64,000 nt of DNA from Chlorobaculum sp. MV4-Y (GTDB lineage Bacteria > Bacteroidota > Chlorobiia > Chlorobiales > Chlorobiaceae), in the NCBI RefSeq assembly GCF_025244685.1, contig NZ_CP104202.1, positions 1,554,359 to 1,618,358 of the forward strand, read 5' to 3'. The notes under the pieces were generated by a model. That model made no database searches and was not told the origin of the DNA. It saw only the letters and a program-made list of their open reading frames with translations. Shown one piece after another: positions 8,512 to 18,517 of the stretch (its first letter is position 1; every line of letters starts with the position of its first letter). The translations under genes were made by a program, and so were the position numbers.

Positions 8512-11388
8512 TTACAAATACCCCCGCAAATGCTTGCCGGTGAGTGAATGCTCGCAAGCGACAATCTCCTCCGGCGTACCCACAGCCACAATGTCGCCTC
8601 CATGCACACCTGCGCCGGGGCCGAGGTCGATGATCCAGTCGGCCTGCTTGATGATGTCCGGGTTGTGCTCGATGATGACCAGCGTGTTGCCGCGAGCCAT
8701 CAGCTCCTCGAAGCAGCGCACGAGCTTGGAGATGTCGTCGAAGTGCAGGCCGGTGGTGGGTTCATCGAAGATGAAAAGCGTGTTGCTCACGTCGGAGCGC
8801 GAAATGAAGTGCGCGAGCTTGAGCCGCTGCGCCTCGCCGCCGGAGAGGGTGCTCGATGACTGGCCGAGGCGGATGTATTCAAGTCCCACATCCTGTAACA
8901 CCTGGAGCTTTTTCTGGATCGATTTTTCCGGCCCGAAAAAGGTGATCGCCTCCTCGACGGTCAGGTCCAGCACCTCAGCAATCGACAGGCCGTTATACTT
9001 CACCTCCAGCGTCGAGGGTTTGTAGCGCTTACCCTCACACTCCTCGCACACCGCCTCGATGTCGGCCAGAAACTGCATCTCGATCTTGACCGTCCCCTCG
9101 CCCGCGCAGGTTTCGCAGCGCCCGCCGGGGATGTTGAACGAGAAGTAACCCGGCTTCCAGCCGCGCGACTTGCTTTCGCGGGTCGAGGCAAAGAGCTGGC
9201 GGATGTCATCAAAAATCTTCAGGTAGGTCGCCGGGTTGCTGCGGCTCGACTTGCCGATAGGCGACTGATCGACATGCTCTACCTTTTCGATCAGCTCGAT
9301 GCCTGAAATGGCGCGGTGCGTTCCCACCTTCTCCCGCGATCCCTCTTTTGCACGGATGATGCCAAGCTTGAGAATGTCGTTGACCAGCGTCGATTTGCCG
9401 GAGCCGCTCACGCCGGTGACGCAGGTCATAATGCCGAGCGGAAACCTGACGTCGATGTTGCGCAGGTTGTTCTGCATCGCGCCAATGATTTCGATGCAGC
9501 GCGAAAAGTCCGGCTTGCGCCGCTCAGTGGGCACAGCGATCTGCTTGCGGCCCGCGAGGTAGTCGGCGGTCAGCGAACCCTCCGCTGTGGCCATCGCCGA
9601 CGGTGGGCCGTGGAAGACCACCTCTCCGCCGAGCCGCCCGGCGCGAGGGCCGAGGTCGATCACCTCGTCGGCGGCCTCGATGATCTCGCGGTCATGCTCG
9701 ACCACCACCACCGTGTTGCCGAGGTCGCGCAGCCGTTTGAGCAGCGCCACAAGTCGCGCCGAGTCGCTCTGGTGCAGGCCGATGCTCGGCTCGTCGAGAA
9801 TGTAGATCGCCCCCACCAAGGGCGAGCCAAGGGAGGTCGAAAGGTTGATGCGCTGGAACTCGCCGCCGGAGAGCGTGTGCGTCAGGCGATCGAGCGTGAG
9901 GTAGTCAAGCCCGACATCCATCAGGTAGCCGAGCCGCTTGTTGATCTCGCGCAGCACCGAGTCGGCCACCGAGCGATCGAAGGGCGAAATATCGAGTCCC
10001 TGGAAAAACTCCTGCGCATCGGCGATGGTCATGCGCACAACTTCGCCGATGTTCTTGCCGGAAACCCGTACCTGCAAGGCGTCGGGATTGAGCCGCGCTC
10101 CCTGGCACTCCGGACAGGTGGCGTATCCACGGTAGCGGCTCAGGAACACCCGGTAGTGCACCTTGTAACCGGCGTCTTTTTCGATCTCTTCGAAAAAGGG
10201 CCACAAACCCTTGAAACTCCGTTCGGGAATCCCCTTCCAGAGCATCTCGCGATGCACGCGGCCAAGTTTCTCGTAGGGCACATCGACTGGAATGCCAACC
10301 TCGGGCGCGATCTTGAGCAACTGCTTGCGGTACCACGAATACTTTTCGGAGTTCCAGCATGAAATCGCCCCCTCCTTCAACGAGAGCGATTTGTCGGGAA
10401 TAACCGCATCCTCGTCGATCCCGGCGATGCGCCCGAATCCCTGGCAGGACGTGCAGGCCCCGATGGGCGAGTTGAAGGCGAAAAGCTGCGGCGACGGCTC
10501 CTGATAGGTAACACCGTTCAGCTCCAGCCGGTCGCTGAAGCGGAACTCCTTGCCGCCCGCCACGCGGATGACCGCCTGGCCACCCGACTCGGCGAAGCAG
10601 CTTTCGGCAGCCTGGGCGACGCGGCTGTAAACCTTCTCGTCCTTTTTGGCGACGAAGCGATCCACCAGCACCAGCAGCTCCGACAGCTCGTCGCGCTTCA
10701 TCACCTCCACTCCGGCACGCTCCTTCTCGCCGGAAATATCGATGACACTCTCCCCTTTCAGCAGACGGAAAAAGCCTTTCTTGAGCAGGTTTTTCAGCTC
10801 GTCGGCCACCGTGCGGTCGTGATGGCGCTCATCATGGTGGCTCGAAAAGGGAAAGCCGACGTAAAAGCGGGTGCCGTCCTCGAAAAACCGCGCCTGCAAG
10901 CTCACATCCTCAGGCGTGTGCTTCAGCACCAGCTCACCGGTGTCGCGCGAATAGATTTTTCCGATGCGCGAGTAGAGCAGCCGCAGGTAGTCGTAAATTT
11001 CGGAGACGGTGCCCACAGTCGAACGCGGATTCTTCGGGATCGCCTTCTGCTCGATAGCAATGGCAGGCGCAATCCCCTCGACCGTCTCGATCTCGGGTTT
11101 GGGCATCCGTTCGAGGAACTGGCGAACGTAAGCCGAAAGCGACTCGACGTAGCGCCGATGCCCCTCGGCGTAAAGCGTGTCAAAGGCAAGACTCGACTTG
11201 CCGGAACCACTCAAGCCTGTCAGAACCACGAACCGGTTGCGGGGAATGCGAACGGTGACATGCTTGAGGTTATGTGTCGAAACGCCGCCAAGCACAATAT
11301 CAGGCAGGCGGGTTTCATGTCCGTCATCCGGACTGGATATTATGTTCGTTTCCGGAGGTAGTACGTTGAGGCGCTCGGTGGATGACAT
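8512..11388 (-). CDS. uvrA: Excinuclease ABC subunit A
   Basis: 958 residues from the ATG at 11388. UvrA is the DNA-damage sensor of nucleotide excision repair and loads UvrB. Two ABC ATPase modules are seen: Walker A GLSGSGKSSLAFDT and GVSGSGKSTLVND, signature LSGGE twice (HTLSGGEFQR and STLSGGEAQR), and Walker B ILDEPSIGLH and IFDEPTTGLH. Zinc modules are present as CTSCQGFG, CPECQGARL and CETCAGEG with CEECEGKRY. The frame is open for 17 more codons to an ATG at 11439 whose extension looks noncoding, so 11388 is favoured. It is transcribed alone, convergent with the 102-residue gene. Confidence 0.97.
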   Translation of the reverse strand: MSSTERLNVLPPETNIISSPDDGHETRLPDIVLGGVSTHNLKHVTVRIPRNRFVVLTGLSGSGKSSLAFDTLYAEGHRRYVESLSAYVRQFLERMPKPEIETVEGIAPAIAIEQKAIPKNPRSTVGTVSEIYDYLRLLYSRIGKIYSRDTGELVLKHTPEDVSLQARFFEDGTRFYVGFPFSSHHDERHHDRTVADELKNLLKKGFFRLLKGESVIDISGEKERAGVEVMKRDELSELLVLVDRFVAKKDEKVYSRVAQAAESCFAESGGQAVIRVAGGKEFRFSDRLELNGVTYQEPSPQLFAFNSPIGACTSCQGFGRIAGIDEDAVIPDKSLSLKEGAISCWNSEKYSWYRKQLLKIAPEVGIPVDVPYEKLGRVHREMLWKGIPERSFKGLWPFFEEIEKDAGYKVHYRVFLSRYRGYATCPECQGARLNPDALQVRVSGKNIGEVVRMTIADAQEFFQGLDISPFDRSVADSVLREINKRLGYLMDVGLDYLTLDRLTHTLSGGEFQRINLSTSLGSPLVGAIYILDEPSIGLHQSDSARLVALLKRLRDLGNTVVVVEHDREIIEAADEVIDLGPRAGRLGGEVVFHGPPSAMATAEGSLTADYLAGRKQIAVPTERRKPDFSRCIEIIGAMQNNLRNIDVRFPLGIMTCVTGVSGSGKSTLVNDILKLGIIRAKEGSREKVGTHRAISGIELIEKVEHVDQSPIGKSSRSNPATYLKIFDDIRQLFASTRESKSRGWKPGYFSFNIPGGRCETCAGEGTVKIEMQFLADIEAVCEECEGKRYKPSTLEVKYNGLSIAEVLDLTVEEAITFFGPEKSIQKKLQVLQDVGLEYIRLGQSSSTLSGGEAQRLKLAHFISRSDVSNTLFIFDEPTTGLHFDDISKLVRCFEELMARGNTLVIIEHNPDIIKQADWIIDLGPGAGVHGGDIVAVGTPEEIVACEHSLTGKHLRGYL

Positions 11389-11549
11389 TGAAAAGCGTTG
11401 ATAACTTGCTATAAACAGATAACCGGGGATCAGAAACATGGCCGAACACCGGCGAGCTCACCGGCAATACTCGCGGCTGTCAAACAATAAACGAAACAAT
11501 CCCGGTTTGGCGGAACAGGAAGCTGAAAAATCGAGCGATTACTGAATTG

Positions 11550-11960
11550 TCAAAGATACCTTTCAAGCAACATGGCCACGGTCGTTTCGGCCAGAAGGTC
11601 ATGGATTCTTTTCTGGAGATTGAACATGTAACCTTTGTGCGTGCAGTTCGATTCGATCTCGCACTGGCAATTCTCCTGAGAGCAGCGCATCAGATGCGGC
11701 TCCCCCTCGATGGCAACGCCGATGTCGGCAACCGTGATCTCTTCCGGTTGCCGCGCCAGCGTGTAACCGCCCTTGACCCCCTGCACCGACCTGGTAATGC
11801 CCGCCTTGTTCAGGCTCTGCATCGCCTTGGCAAGAAAAACCTGGGAAAAACCGATTTCAGCGGCCAGCTCCTTGACCGTCACAACCCGCTCCGGGCCTTT
11901 CATGGCGAGATAGGTGACGGCGTGCAGGCCGTATTCAAACTTTCTGGATACTTGAAGCAT
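11550..11960 (-). CDS. Rrf2 family transcriptional regulator (IscR-like)
   Basis: 136 residues from the ATG at 11960 (MLQVSRKFEYGLHA), the conserved Rrf2 start; an upstream in-frame start would add a translated leader. The winged helix is at about residues 10-70 (ELAAEIGFSQVFLAKAMQSL and GVKGGYTLAR). The C-terminal third has Cys93, Cys98, Cys100 and Cys106 with His108, close to the three Cys and one His that hold the Fe-S cluster in IscR/NsrR-type members. It is therefore a likely Fe-S, redox or NO-responsive regulator. It is divergent from the alpha/beta hydrolase gene 120 bases away, which could be a target; no isc/suf genes are nearby. Confidence 0.9.
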   Translation of the reverse strand: MLQVSRKFEYGLHAVTYLAMKGPERVVTVKELAAEIGFSQVFLAKAMQSLNKAGITRSVQGVKGGYTLARQPEEITVADIGVAIEGEPHLMRCSQENCQCEIESNCTHKGYMFNLQKRIHDLLAETTVAMLLERYL

Positions 11961-12082
11961 AAACGAAAAGAAGAGGGATGGCAAAACAGGATAAACCCGC
12001 ACCTGTTTCAGGAAATTCCCAATCTACCTTTATTCTTTCGGGCTGCCGATATATTTTATGAAGTAATATTCACCAACAGCCA

Positions 12083-12979
12083 TTGTCCGGCCATGTCCTG
12101 ATACGACGAATGAAAAATCAATCGCAAGATCGCTGGTTTATCTGGCAGCTCTCCGAAGAGCTTGAAGCGAAGATACGCTATCGGGAGTACGGCCCGCCTG
12201 ATTCCCCCTTTACACCACTGCTTTTCGTCCACGGATACGGAGGCATGATCGAGCACTGGAACGACAACATCCCCTCTTTCGACGACCGGTACAGAATCTA
12301 CGCCATGGACCTGATCGGCTTCGGCCAGTCCGGCAAGCCCAACATGCGTTACAGCCTGGCGCTCTTCGCGGCGCAGATCAAGGCGTTCATGCATCTGAAA
12401 AAGCTGGAAAAGATTACTCTGGTTGGTCACTCGATGGGTGCAGCCAGCAGCATCATCTATGCGCATCACAATCCCGAAAACGTCCGGGCGCTCGTCTTGG
12501 CCAATCCCTCCGGCCTGTACGGCGACAGCATGGACGGCGTCGCCAAGATATTCTTCGGGCTGGTCGGTTCGCCCCTGATCGGCGAAATGCTCTTCGCGGC
12601 TTTCGCCAATCCCGTCGGCGTCAGTCAGAGCCTCACCCCAACCTACTACAACCAGAAAAAGGTCGATCTCGGCCTGATCAACCAGTTCTCGCGTCCGTTA
12701 CAGGATCGCGGGGCGATCTTCTCCTACCTCTCGCCATCGAAACGTCCGCACGACTTCCTGCTCGACAGCATCAAACCCTGCAACTACAAGGGCGACGCGT
12801 GGCTGCTCTGGGGCGCGGAAGACACCGCCCTGCCGCCGCACAAGATCATCCCGGAGTTTCAGGAGCTGCTTCCCCAGGCTGGCGCGTTCATCATCCCCAA
12901 AGCCGGTCACTGCATCCATCACGATGCGCACGAGACCTTCAACACACGGCTCGCGCAGCTTCTCCAGCGACTGGAGTGA
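12083..12979 (+). CDS. Alpha/beta hydrolase
   Basis: 298 residues from the first ATG; a second ATG at 12110 (MKNQSQDRW) is just as plausible. The fold is clear: oxyanion region LLFVHGYGG (47-54), [12 protein letters not shown] (75-86), nucleophile elbow GHSMGA with Ser117, a lid region around 160-215, a strand with [12 protein letters not shown] carrying the acidic residue, and catalytic histidine in [10 protein letters not shown]. It resembles hydrolases of the epoxide-hydrolase/haloperoxidase/2-hydroxymuconic-semialdehyde type, so an ester or C-C bond hydrolase in the cytoplasm; substrate unknown. It is divergent from the Rrf2 regulator. Confidence 0.9.
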   Translation: MSGHVLIRRMKNQSQDRWFIWQLSEELEAKIRYREYGPPDSPFTPLLFVHGYGGMIEHWNDNIPSFDDRYRIYAMDLIGFGQSGKPNMRYSLALFAAQIKAFMHLKKLEKITLVGHSMGAASSIIYAHHNPENVRALVLANPSGLYGDSMDGVAKIFFGLVGSPLIGEMLFAAFANPVGVSQSLTPTYYNQKKVDLGLINQFSRPLQDRGAIFSYLSPSKRPHDFLLDSIKPCNYKGDAWLLWGAEDTALPPHKIIPEFQELLPQAGAFIIPKAGHCIHHDAHETFNTRLAQLLQRLE

Positions 12980-13003
12980 AGCTGAGAATTAAGGGCAAGC
13001 GGG

Positions 13004-13317
13004 GATTATTACTCCGGCAACAATAAATCGCAATCATCCCAAAAAGAAGAAGTTGGGCTAAAGCCCTGATTTATTTTGTGTTATCCATAAACCCCGGACT
13101 GAAGTCCGGGGCAATTGTTTGACGCCTTTAATGGCCGGAGCAATAATAAGACGCTGTTACATTCAGGCGGGCTTTAGCCCGTCGGACATTTGGCTCTCTT
13201 ACATTCATATTGCCCCGGCTTTCAAGCCGGAGAGAACCTGTCAGAAAAAATCCCAGGGCTTTAGCCCAATTTCTTTCTGCGGAGACATGTGCGATTTATT
13301 GTCGCCGAAGTAATAAA
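13004..13317. repeat. Palindrome-rich element with long imperfect inverted ends
   Basis: Five short palindromes lie in about 210 bases: GGGCTAAAGCCC (13055-13066), a 9-bp stem CCCCGGACT/AGTCCGGGG (13092-13111), CGGGCTTTAGCCCG (13168-13181), CCGGCTT/AAGCCGG (13215-13230) and GGGCTTTAGCCC (13256-13267). The outer parts are inverted copies of each other: the left end contains ACAATAAATCGCA and TTGGGCTAAAGCCCTG, and the right end read on the minus strand has GACAATAAATCGCA and TTGGGCTAAAGCCCTG in the same order, over some 60 bases each. It is a nonautonomous, MITE- or REP-cluster-like element filling the gap between the hydrolase and lptD genes. No coding frame is convincing. Confidence 0.78.
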
Positions 13318-13380
13318 GACTGCGAGAAAGCCCAGGGTTTCGATTACGGCCTTGCGGCTTTCCCGCTTTTCGAGAGGAGA

Positions 13381-16143
13381 CTAATCTAGCGGCTGCACGA
13401 TATTTCCGCTTCCCGCCTTCAGCTTCAGGTACTTGAGGTTGGCCGGTTTCATGGCGATCTGCAACATATAGCCCTTGTGCTCGCCCGACGGCACCCACTG
13501 GGCGCTGAACTGAAAATCATGCAAATCCCTGAAGATCATGAGCGCGGGATAGACGAATTCGCTATTTCTGAAATCGTAGCCGGTATTGAGGCCAACCTGC
13601 CAGTTTTTCGAAAGAGAGAGCCTGGCTGCGGTGTTGAGCAGCGCGGTAGAGGAGGGATCAAGCGGGTTACTCTTGTCGCTGATCAGATAGAGCGACATGC
13701 GTAACGACCAGGGCAACGATGCGCTGAATTTGATCCGTTCATCGCTGTTGAACCGCTCCTTGTAGATCGCCTGCTCGATCGGCAGCGCCTTGTCCCGAAC
13801 AAGTGACGTATCGCCATCCTTTTCATCATGGGAGGCATACGAGGTGTGCAGGTTGCCGCTCACGCTCACGCTCATGTTGAGGAAACCGTTGACGAAACGG
13901 AGCAGGCCCTTGCCGTCGTCCATGGCGAGCTTGTCCACCCGGTCGCCGGTCGCGGGATCGTAGGTATAGAAATCATAGGTCGCCCCGGCACTGAACATCA
14001 GCGCGGGCGCAAAAGCGTTGCTCGAAGCCGTCAGCACCAAGGGCGCAATGGGAAACGAGTCGGTGGCGAAATTGTATCCGGACGATGCCGTCAGCGAGAG
14101 TAGTTGCACTGTTTTATAGCCAGCTCCCGCGCCGCTGCCAGCTCCGTCGCCGTTTTCGTTAGACACCTCTTTGCTCCGGAACTTCCCATGAAAGAGGTTC
14201 TGGAGGCTGATGCCGACAAACGTCCGTTTTTCAGGCACGTCAGCGTAGAGCGACTCCCCGAACCGGTTGTACTGCACCGTCTCGTTAGTATCCGTATTCA
14301 GGTAGGAGCTGTAAATATTGTAACCGCTTTCCGTGTAATCGGGATTGTAAATGAATGAGATGGTCGGAATGAAGGTGTGGCGAATGGCGACCAGACCGGT
14401 CAGCTTGTCCAGAAAGCCGGTATTCATCACCCCGTAGAGCCGGGTCTGGGCATCGAGCGAAAAGACCGTCGTGGCATAAGTGGCTGGCTCTTTGATGATA
14501 TTCGTCACCACTTCGCCAGCGGCGGCGTCGTAATACTTGCTGACCGTGCTGTTGACCCGGTACTGGCTGAAGGTAATCGCCGGAGTCAGGTTCAGGTACT
14601 TGAACAGCGTGGTCTGAATCTTGAAGGGAAGCTGAATGCTGGTGGCGTTCAGGTCATCCTCTCCGGTTATCGTTTTCCGAAGCGCCTGCACATTGATGCC
14701 CTGTGTAAACAACGCCCGGTAGCCTGGCGAAAAATCTTGCAGATAACCAAGCTCCAGGCCGGCATTGCCCGTGTAGAAATCGGTTTTGATCCCGCCGACA
14801 TCATCGAACTGACCGCTGCCCGAGAGGTTCGGCTGCACGAAAAAGCGCGAGCGCCAGTCCACCTCCGGAGAAGCAAGCCGTGGGCGGAACGGGTAGATAC
14901 GGTTCTGGTAGAGAGAAGCCGTAACGGTTTGGGTCAACTCGTCGGTCGAGAGATTGTCTACCCGCTGGTAGCCAACCATCAGCACCCGGTTGTTCTCGTC
15001 CCACGACTTTGAAAACGATGCGTATGAAGTCGCCTGGTCGGTAACGAGGTTTTCGGGATCGATTGAGGAGCTGCTGTAATAGCGATCACCGCCCAGATAC
15101 TGAAGATTGACATCGAGCCTGGCGGTAGGATCGAACTGCTGATGGTGAATAATCCGTAAATCGCGGTTGATATAACGAGCGTAATCGGGGTCGCCCGGGC
15201 TGTTCAGAATGATCTTTTCATACTCCCCCGAAATCGAACCGCTGTAGAGATCACCGTTTTGATAACGGAATCGCTCGCCAAGCCGCCAGCTTCCCTTGAA
15301 CGAAATATCGCCTTCGAGCCGCAGGTCGGCATAGTCGTTGACGGCCCAGAAGTAGCCAAGATTCGACAGGGTGGTGCCGAGATCGCCACTACTGCGGATC
15401 CGGGGGAACAGAAAGCCCGATGAACGCTTGTTCGAGATCGGCGCCGACATGTAGGGCAGGTAGAGCACCGGCAGCACCGGCAGGCGCTTGTGGAAGATTT
15501 CCGGGTGAATGTACATGACAAACGGACGGGAAATCAGGCGGTCGTCCGGAATGATTTTCATATGCTTGCCGGCAAACCAGTAGTGCGGCTCTTCGAGATC
15601 GCAGGTGGTGTAGATGCCATCTTCGATATAAACCTCTCCGGTGGGCATGCGCTTGACATCCTTGCCCGAATAGATTCCCTGTTCGTCCTTCGATGATACA
15701 TCCGACGCGGTGCCGATTCTGGTCTTGTAGTTGTACGCTATCGTTTCGGCAGTGAACGCACCCCCTTTATCGGTGTAAACGGGCAGCTCAACAGAATGGC
15801 CAAGGGAGTCACGCGACGCAATGGCGCGCGCGGTGGATTTTGCCTGCTCGATGGTGATTCTCGGACCTTCGATGCGGCTGTCCTTGTACTTGACTTTCGC
15901 CTTGCCGAACAGGTCGGCGGTACGCTTGTTGATGTTGTAGATTAGCGAATCCCGCGCCGTGTACACAACAGTCGAGTCAAGATCCTCACGCTTTTTCAAC
16001 AGGCTGTCGGCAGGCGCTATCCCATCGGTTTTTTGCGATTTTGACGCACTTTCGCCCGCCCGTAATGGCACAAGCCCCTCGAAAGACTGAACGAGGAGCA
16101 ACAGAGTCAGAAGTTTGATTGACTTGGTGAGTTTCACGGGCAA
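13381..16143 (-). CDS. lptD: LPS assembly protein LptD (OstA) homolog
   Basis: 920 residues with an N-terminal signal peptide (basic start MPVKLTKSIK, then LLTLLLLVQSF). Residues about 50-200 form the periplasmic OstA-like jellyroll (DSLIYNINKRTADLFGKAKV and later repeats of the same type), followed by the plug-side motif PVLYLPYMSAPIS and a long C-terminal beta-barrel rich in alternating aromatic/polar strands up to about residue 920. LptD inserts lipopolysaccharide into the outer leaflet. It stands alone between a palindromic element and the trpB promoter region; lptE and other lpt genes are not nearby. The length is near the upper end for Chlorobi/Bacteroidetes-type members. Confidence 0.9.
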   Translation of the reverse strand: MPVKLTKSIKLLTLLLLVQSFEGLVPLRAGESASKSQKTDGIAPADSLLKKREDLDSTVVYTARDSLIYNINKRTADLFGKAKVKYKDSRIEGPRITIEQAKSTARAIASRDSLGHSVELPVYTDKGGAFTAETIAYNYKTRIGTASDVSSKDEQGIYSGKDVKRMPTGEVYIEDGIYTTCDLEEPHYWFAGKHMKIIPDDRLISRPFVMYIHPEIFHKRLPVLPVLYLPYMSAPISNKRSSGFLFPRIRSSGDLGTTLSNLGYFWAVNDYADLRLEGDISFKGSWRLGERFRYQNGDLYSGSISGEYEKIILNSPGDPDYARYINRDLRIIHHQQFDPTARLDVNLQYLGGDRYYSSSSIDPENLVTDQATSYASFSKSWDENNRVLMVGYQRVDNLSTDELTQTVTASLYQNRIYPFRPRLASPEVDWRSRFFVQPNLSGSGQFDDVGGIKTDFYTGNAGLELGYLQDFSPGYRALFTQGINVQALRKTITGEDDLNATSIQLPFKIQTTLFKYLNLTPAITFSQYRVNSTVSKYYDAAAGEVVTNIIKEPATYATTVFSLDAQTRLYGVMNTGFLDKLTGLVAIRHTFIPTISFIYNPDYTESGYNIYSSYLNTDTNETVQYNRFGESLYADVPEKRTFVGISLQNLFHGKFRSKEVSNENGDGAGSGAGAGYKTVQLLSLTASSGYNFATDSFPIAPLVLTASSNAFAPALMFSAGATYDFYTYDPATGDRVDKLAMDDGKGLLRFVNGFLNMSVSVSGNLHTSYASHDEKDGDTSLVRDKALPIEQAIYKERFNSDERIKFSASLPWSLRMSLYLISDKSNPLDPSSTALLNTAARLSLSKNWQVGLNTGYDFRNSEFVYPALMIFRDLHDFQFSAQWVPSGEHKGYMLQIAMKPANLKYLKLKAGSGNIVQPLD

Positions 16144-16437
16144 ATCATGCTGGTTTACAGGGCGATGAGGACTTGTTCAACCAAAACAAAACATGAATAT
16201 ATGAAACCTTTTGCCTTAATCGATAGCTGCCGGAACAACTCAAGCCACAGAAGCGAGAACAGAATCGCCACCGGAAATGGATAATTGAGTGAAAGGTTTC
16301 TATATTTTATAACAAATACCCTGCACCGGCATCCGGCATCCGGCAACGGGCAAACGATTCACAACAGCTACAGGAAGTCACCGCCCTTTAGCTCGCAACA
16401 GAACGGCAGCACCATCTTTAACACTTTGTAACGCTTT
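16144..16437. other. Intergenic region between lptD and trpB
   Basis: About 290 bases that must hold the divergent lptD and trpB promoters. The part at 16280-16320 is AT-rich. A short direct repeat (GGCATCC twice) lies at about 16328-16342. No attenuator with a Trp-rich leader peptide could be recognised. Confidence 0.5.
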
Positions 16438-17640
16438 ATGATGCAGAAGGTTAACTACTCCGCACCCGATGAATTCGGCCACTTCGGCACCTTTGGGGGC
16501 AAATTCATTCCCGAAACCCTGGTCAAGAACGCCGAGGACCTCGAAGAGGAGTACCTCAAGGCGAAGGATGACCAGGAGTTCCGCCAGACGCTCGACAATC
16601 TGCTCCGCCACTACGTTGGTCGCCCGACGCCGCTCTACCACGCCGCGCGCCTCAGCAAAAAGCAGGGCGGCGCACAGATATGGCTCAAACGCGAAGACCT
16701 CTGCCACACCGGAGCGCACAAGATCAACAACGCCCTCGGCCAGGTGCTGCTCGCCAAACGGATGGGCAAGAAGCGCATCATCGCCGAGACCGGCGCGGGT
16801 CAGCACGGCGTGGCGACGGCCACCGTCTGCGCGCTTTTCGGCCTCGACTGCATCGTCTATATGGGCGAGGAGGATATTCGCCGCCAGGCCCCCAACGTGG
16901 CGCGAATGAAGCTGCTCGGCGCGGAAGTGCGCCCGGTCACGGCGGGCAGCAGAACGCTCAAGGACGCCACCAGCGAAGCGATCCGCGACTGGATGAACAA
17001 TCCCGAAGAGACTTTCTACATCGTCGGTTCGGTCATCGGAATGCACCCGTACCCGATGATGGTGCGCGACTTTCAGTCGGTCATCGGGCGCGAAACCCGC
17101 CAACAGGTGCTCGAACAGGCAGGTCGATTGCCGGAGGTGGTCGTGGCCTGCGTCGGTGGCGGGAGCAACGCCATCGGCATGTTTTACGAGTTTTTGCCGG
17201 ACGCCAAAGAGATCGAGCTGATCGGCGTCGAAGCCGCCGGCGAAGGACTCGACGCCAGGCACGCCGCATCGCTCACCAAGGGCGAAATCGGCGTGTTGCA
17301 CGGCTCGATGATGAAGCTCTTGCAGGACGAGCACGGCCAGGTGCAGGAGGCGCACTCGATTTCGGCGGGACTCGACTACCCCGGCGTCGGCCCGGAACAC
17401 TGCTACTTGCAGAAGCTCGGTCTGGTCTGCTACACCTCGACGACCGACAAGGAGGCGCTCGCAGCGCTCGACGCTCTGGCCAAAACCGAAGGCATTATCT
17501 GCGCCCTCGAATCGGCCCACGCCGTACATTATGCGATGAAGCGAGCCGTCGAAATGCCGAAAGAGTCGATCATCGTCGTCAACCTGTCGGGACGAGGCGA
17601 CAAGGACATGGGCACCATCATGGAAGAGCTGAAGCTGTAA
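16438..17640 (+). CDS. trpB: Tryptophan synthase beta subunit
   Basis: 400 residues, normal TrpB1 length. It condenses indole with L-serine using pyridoxal phosphate. The PLP lysine is Lys95 in the motif [12 protein letters not shown], the phosphate-binding loop is VGGGSNAIG (about 238-246) and the catalytic Glu lies in [20 protein letters not shown] and the C-terminal NLSGRGDKD are also conserved. Two consecutive ATG codons begin the gene; the first is used here. The gene is not next to trpA (729-1532), an arrangement different from enteric-type trp operons. It ends shortly before a palindromic repeat and the tRNA-Gly genes. Confidence 0.98.
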   Translation: MMQKVNYSAPDEFGHFGTFGGKFIPETLVKNAEDLEEEYLKAKDDQEFRQTLDNLLRHYVGRPTPLYHAARLSKKQGGAQIWLKREDLCHTGAHKINNALGQVLLAKRMGKKRIIAETGAGQHGVATATVCALFGLDCIVYMGEEDIRRQAPNVARMKLLGAEVRPVTAGSRTLKDATSEAIRDWMNNPEETFYIVGSVIGMHPYPMMVRDFQSVIGRETRQQVLEQAGRLPEVVVACVGGGSNAIGMFYEFLPDAKEIELIGVEAAGEGLDARHAASLTKGEIGVLHGSMMKLLQDEHGQVQEAHSISAGLDYPGVGPEHCYLQKLGLVCYTSTTDKEALAALDALAKTEGIICALESAHAVHYAMKRAVEMPKESIIVVNLSGRGDKDMGTIMEELKL

Positions 17641-17668
17641 AACTGAATCACGGCAATTCATGCTTGTA

Positions 17669-17690
17669 GGGGCAGCCCTTGCGGCTGCCC
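17669..17690. repeat. Short palindrome GGGCAGCC-type downstream of trpB
   Basis: GGGCAGCC and GGCTGCCC form an 8-bp stem around CTTGC, preceded by TTGTAG. It is related to the palindrome at 17923-17944 in inverted context (TGTAGGGGGCAGAC on the minus strand). It may also act as a weak terminator of trpB. Confidence 0.6.
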
Positions 17691-17797
17691 GGAATCAGCT
17701 GACAACAGAAGAGCGAGAATCTTGCAAGACAAAAATTCTTCACAACCCTGTTGCACGAAATTGGACTTTTTCCTACATTAAGCCCACTTGACCAGAT

Positions 17798-17872
<75 letters not shown>

Positions 17873-17880
17873 GACGATAA

Positions 17881-17907
17881 AAAGCCTCCAGATTCGGAGG
17901 CTTTTTT
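17881..17907 (+). terminator. Terminator after tRNA-Gly copy 1
   Basis: AAAGCCTCC, loop AGATTC, GGAGGCTTT followed by a T-run: a typical Rho-independent terminator, nearly repeated after the second tRNA copy. Confidence 0.88.
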
Positions 17908-17922
17908 GTTTTGCGGCAAACC

Positions 17923-17944
17923 GGGCAGACTCGCAGGTCTGCCC
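17923..17944. repeat. Short palindrome GGGCAGAC-type
   Basis: GGGCAGAC and GTCTGCCC form an 8-bp stem around TCGCAG, followed by CCCTACA. Same family as 17669-17690 but oriented the other way, so the first tRNA-Gly copy is bracketed by the pair. Confidence 0.6.
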
Positions 17945-18034
17945 CCTACAAACCCCTCCGACAAATCGTAAAAAATTCACGCACCTGTTGCGCGAAAAAG
18001 GATTTTTCCCTATACTAAGCCCACTTGACCAGAT

Positions 18035-18109
<75 letters not shown>

Positions 18110-18115
18110 GACGAT

Positions 18116-18145
18116 AAAAAGCCTCCGGATTCGGAGGCTTTTTTG
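18116..18145 (+). terminator. Terminator after tRNA-Gly copy 2
   Basis: AAAAAGCCTCC and GGAGGCTTTTTT around GGATTC; one base different in the loop from the copy 1 terminator. Confidence 0.88.
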
Positions 18146-18517
18146 TTGATTGAAACCCCTTTCAACGCCCTCTTTTTCACTGTCGTAGAATTTGTGCCGC
18201 AACGCTTGCTCGGTTGTTCAAATGCAGGACAAATTTATATCAACACCTTTTTACTCGCGCGGATTTATTCAGGGAAGCGCTTCTCATTAACGCTTGCGTT
18301 ATCATCCTGTTCCCCGTTCCACATCAAGCCATACCGGAATCACATGACAAAAACCTGGGACGATGGCAGGCTTGATGGTTATTCGTCACCATTTCGCTAT
18401 TTGCGCACCATTATGTACATTTCAATCAGAAGAGAAGAATTTATACGGGCTGATAACGTAAAAAATCAGGATATCACTCATTACAGATGAAATCCACCAA
18501 ACACAACCAAGTGTAAA
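18146..18517. other. Intergenic region before the small beta-barrel gene
   Basis: About 370 bases with no convincing coding frame. The part at 18240-18300 and from about 18440 is AT-richer and probably contains the promoter for the outer membrane protein. No repeat or RNA was recognised. Confidence 0.5.

Noticed and set aside
13055-13267. CRISPR array, considered because of several similar short palindromes
   Set aside because: The palindromes are unequal in length and sequence, spacing is irregular, and no cas gene is near.
16378-17661. 427-residue open frame antisense to trpB
   Set aside because: Full overlap with a certain gene; shadow frame from codon bias.
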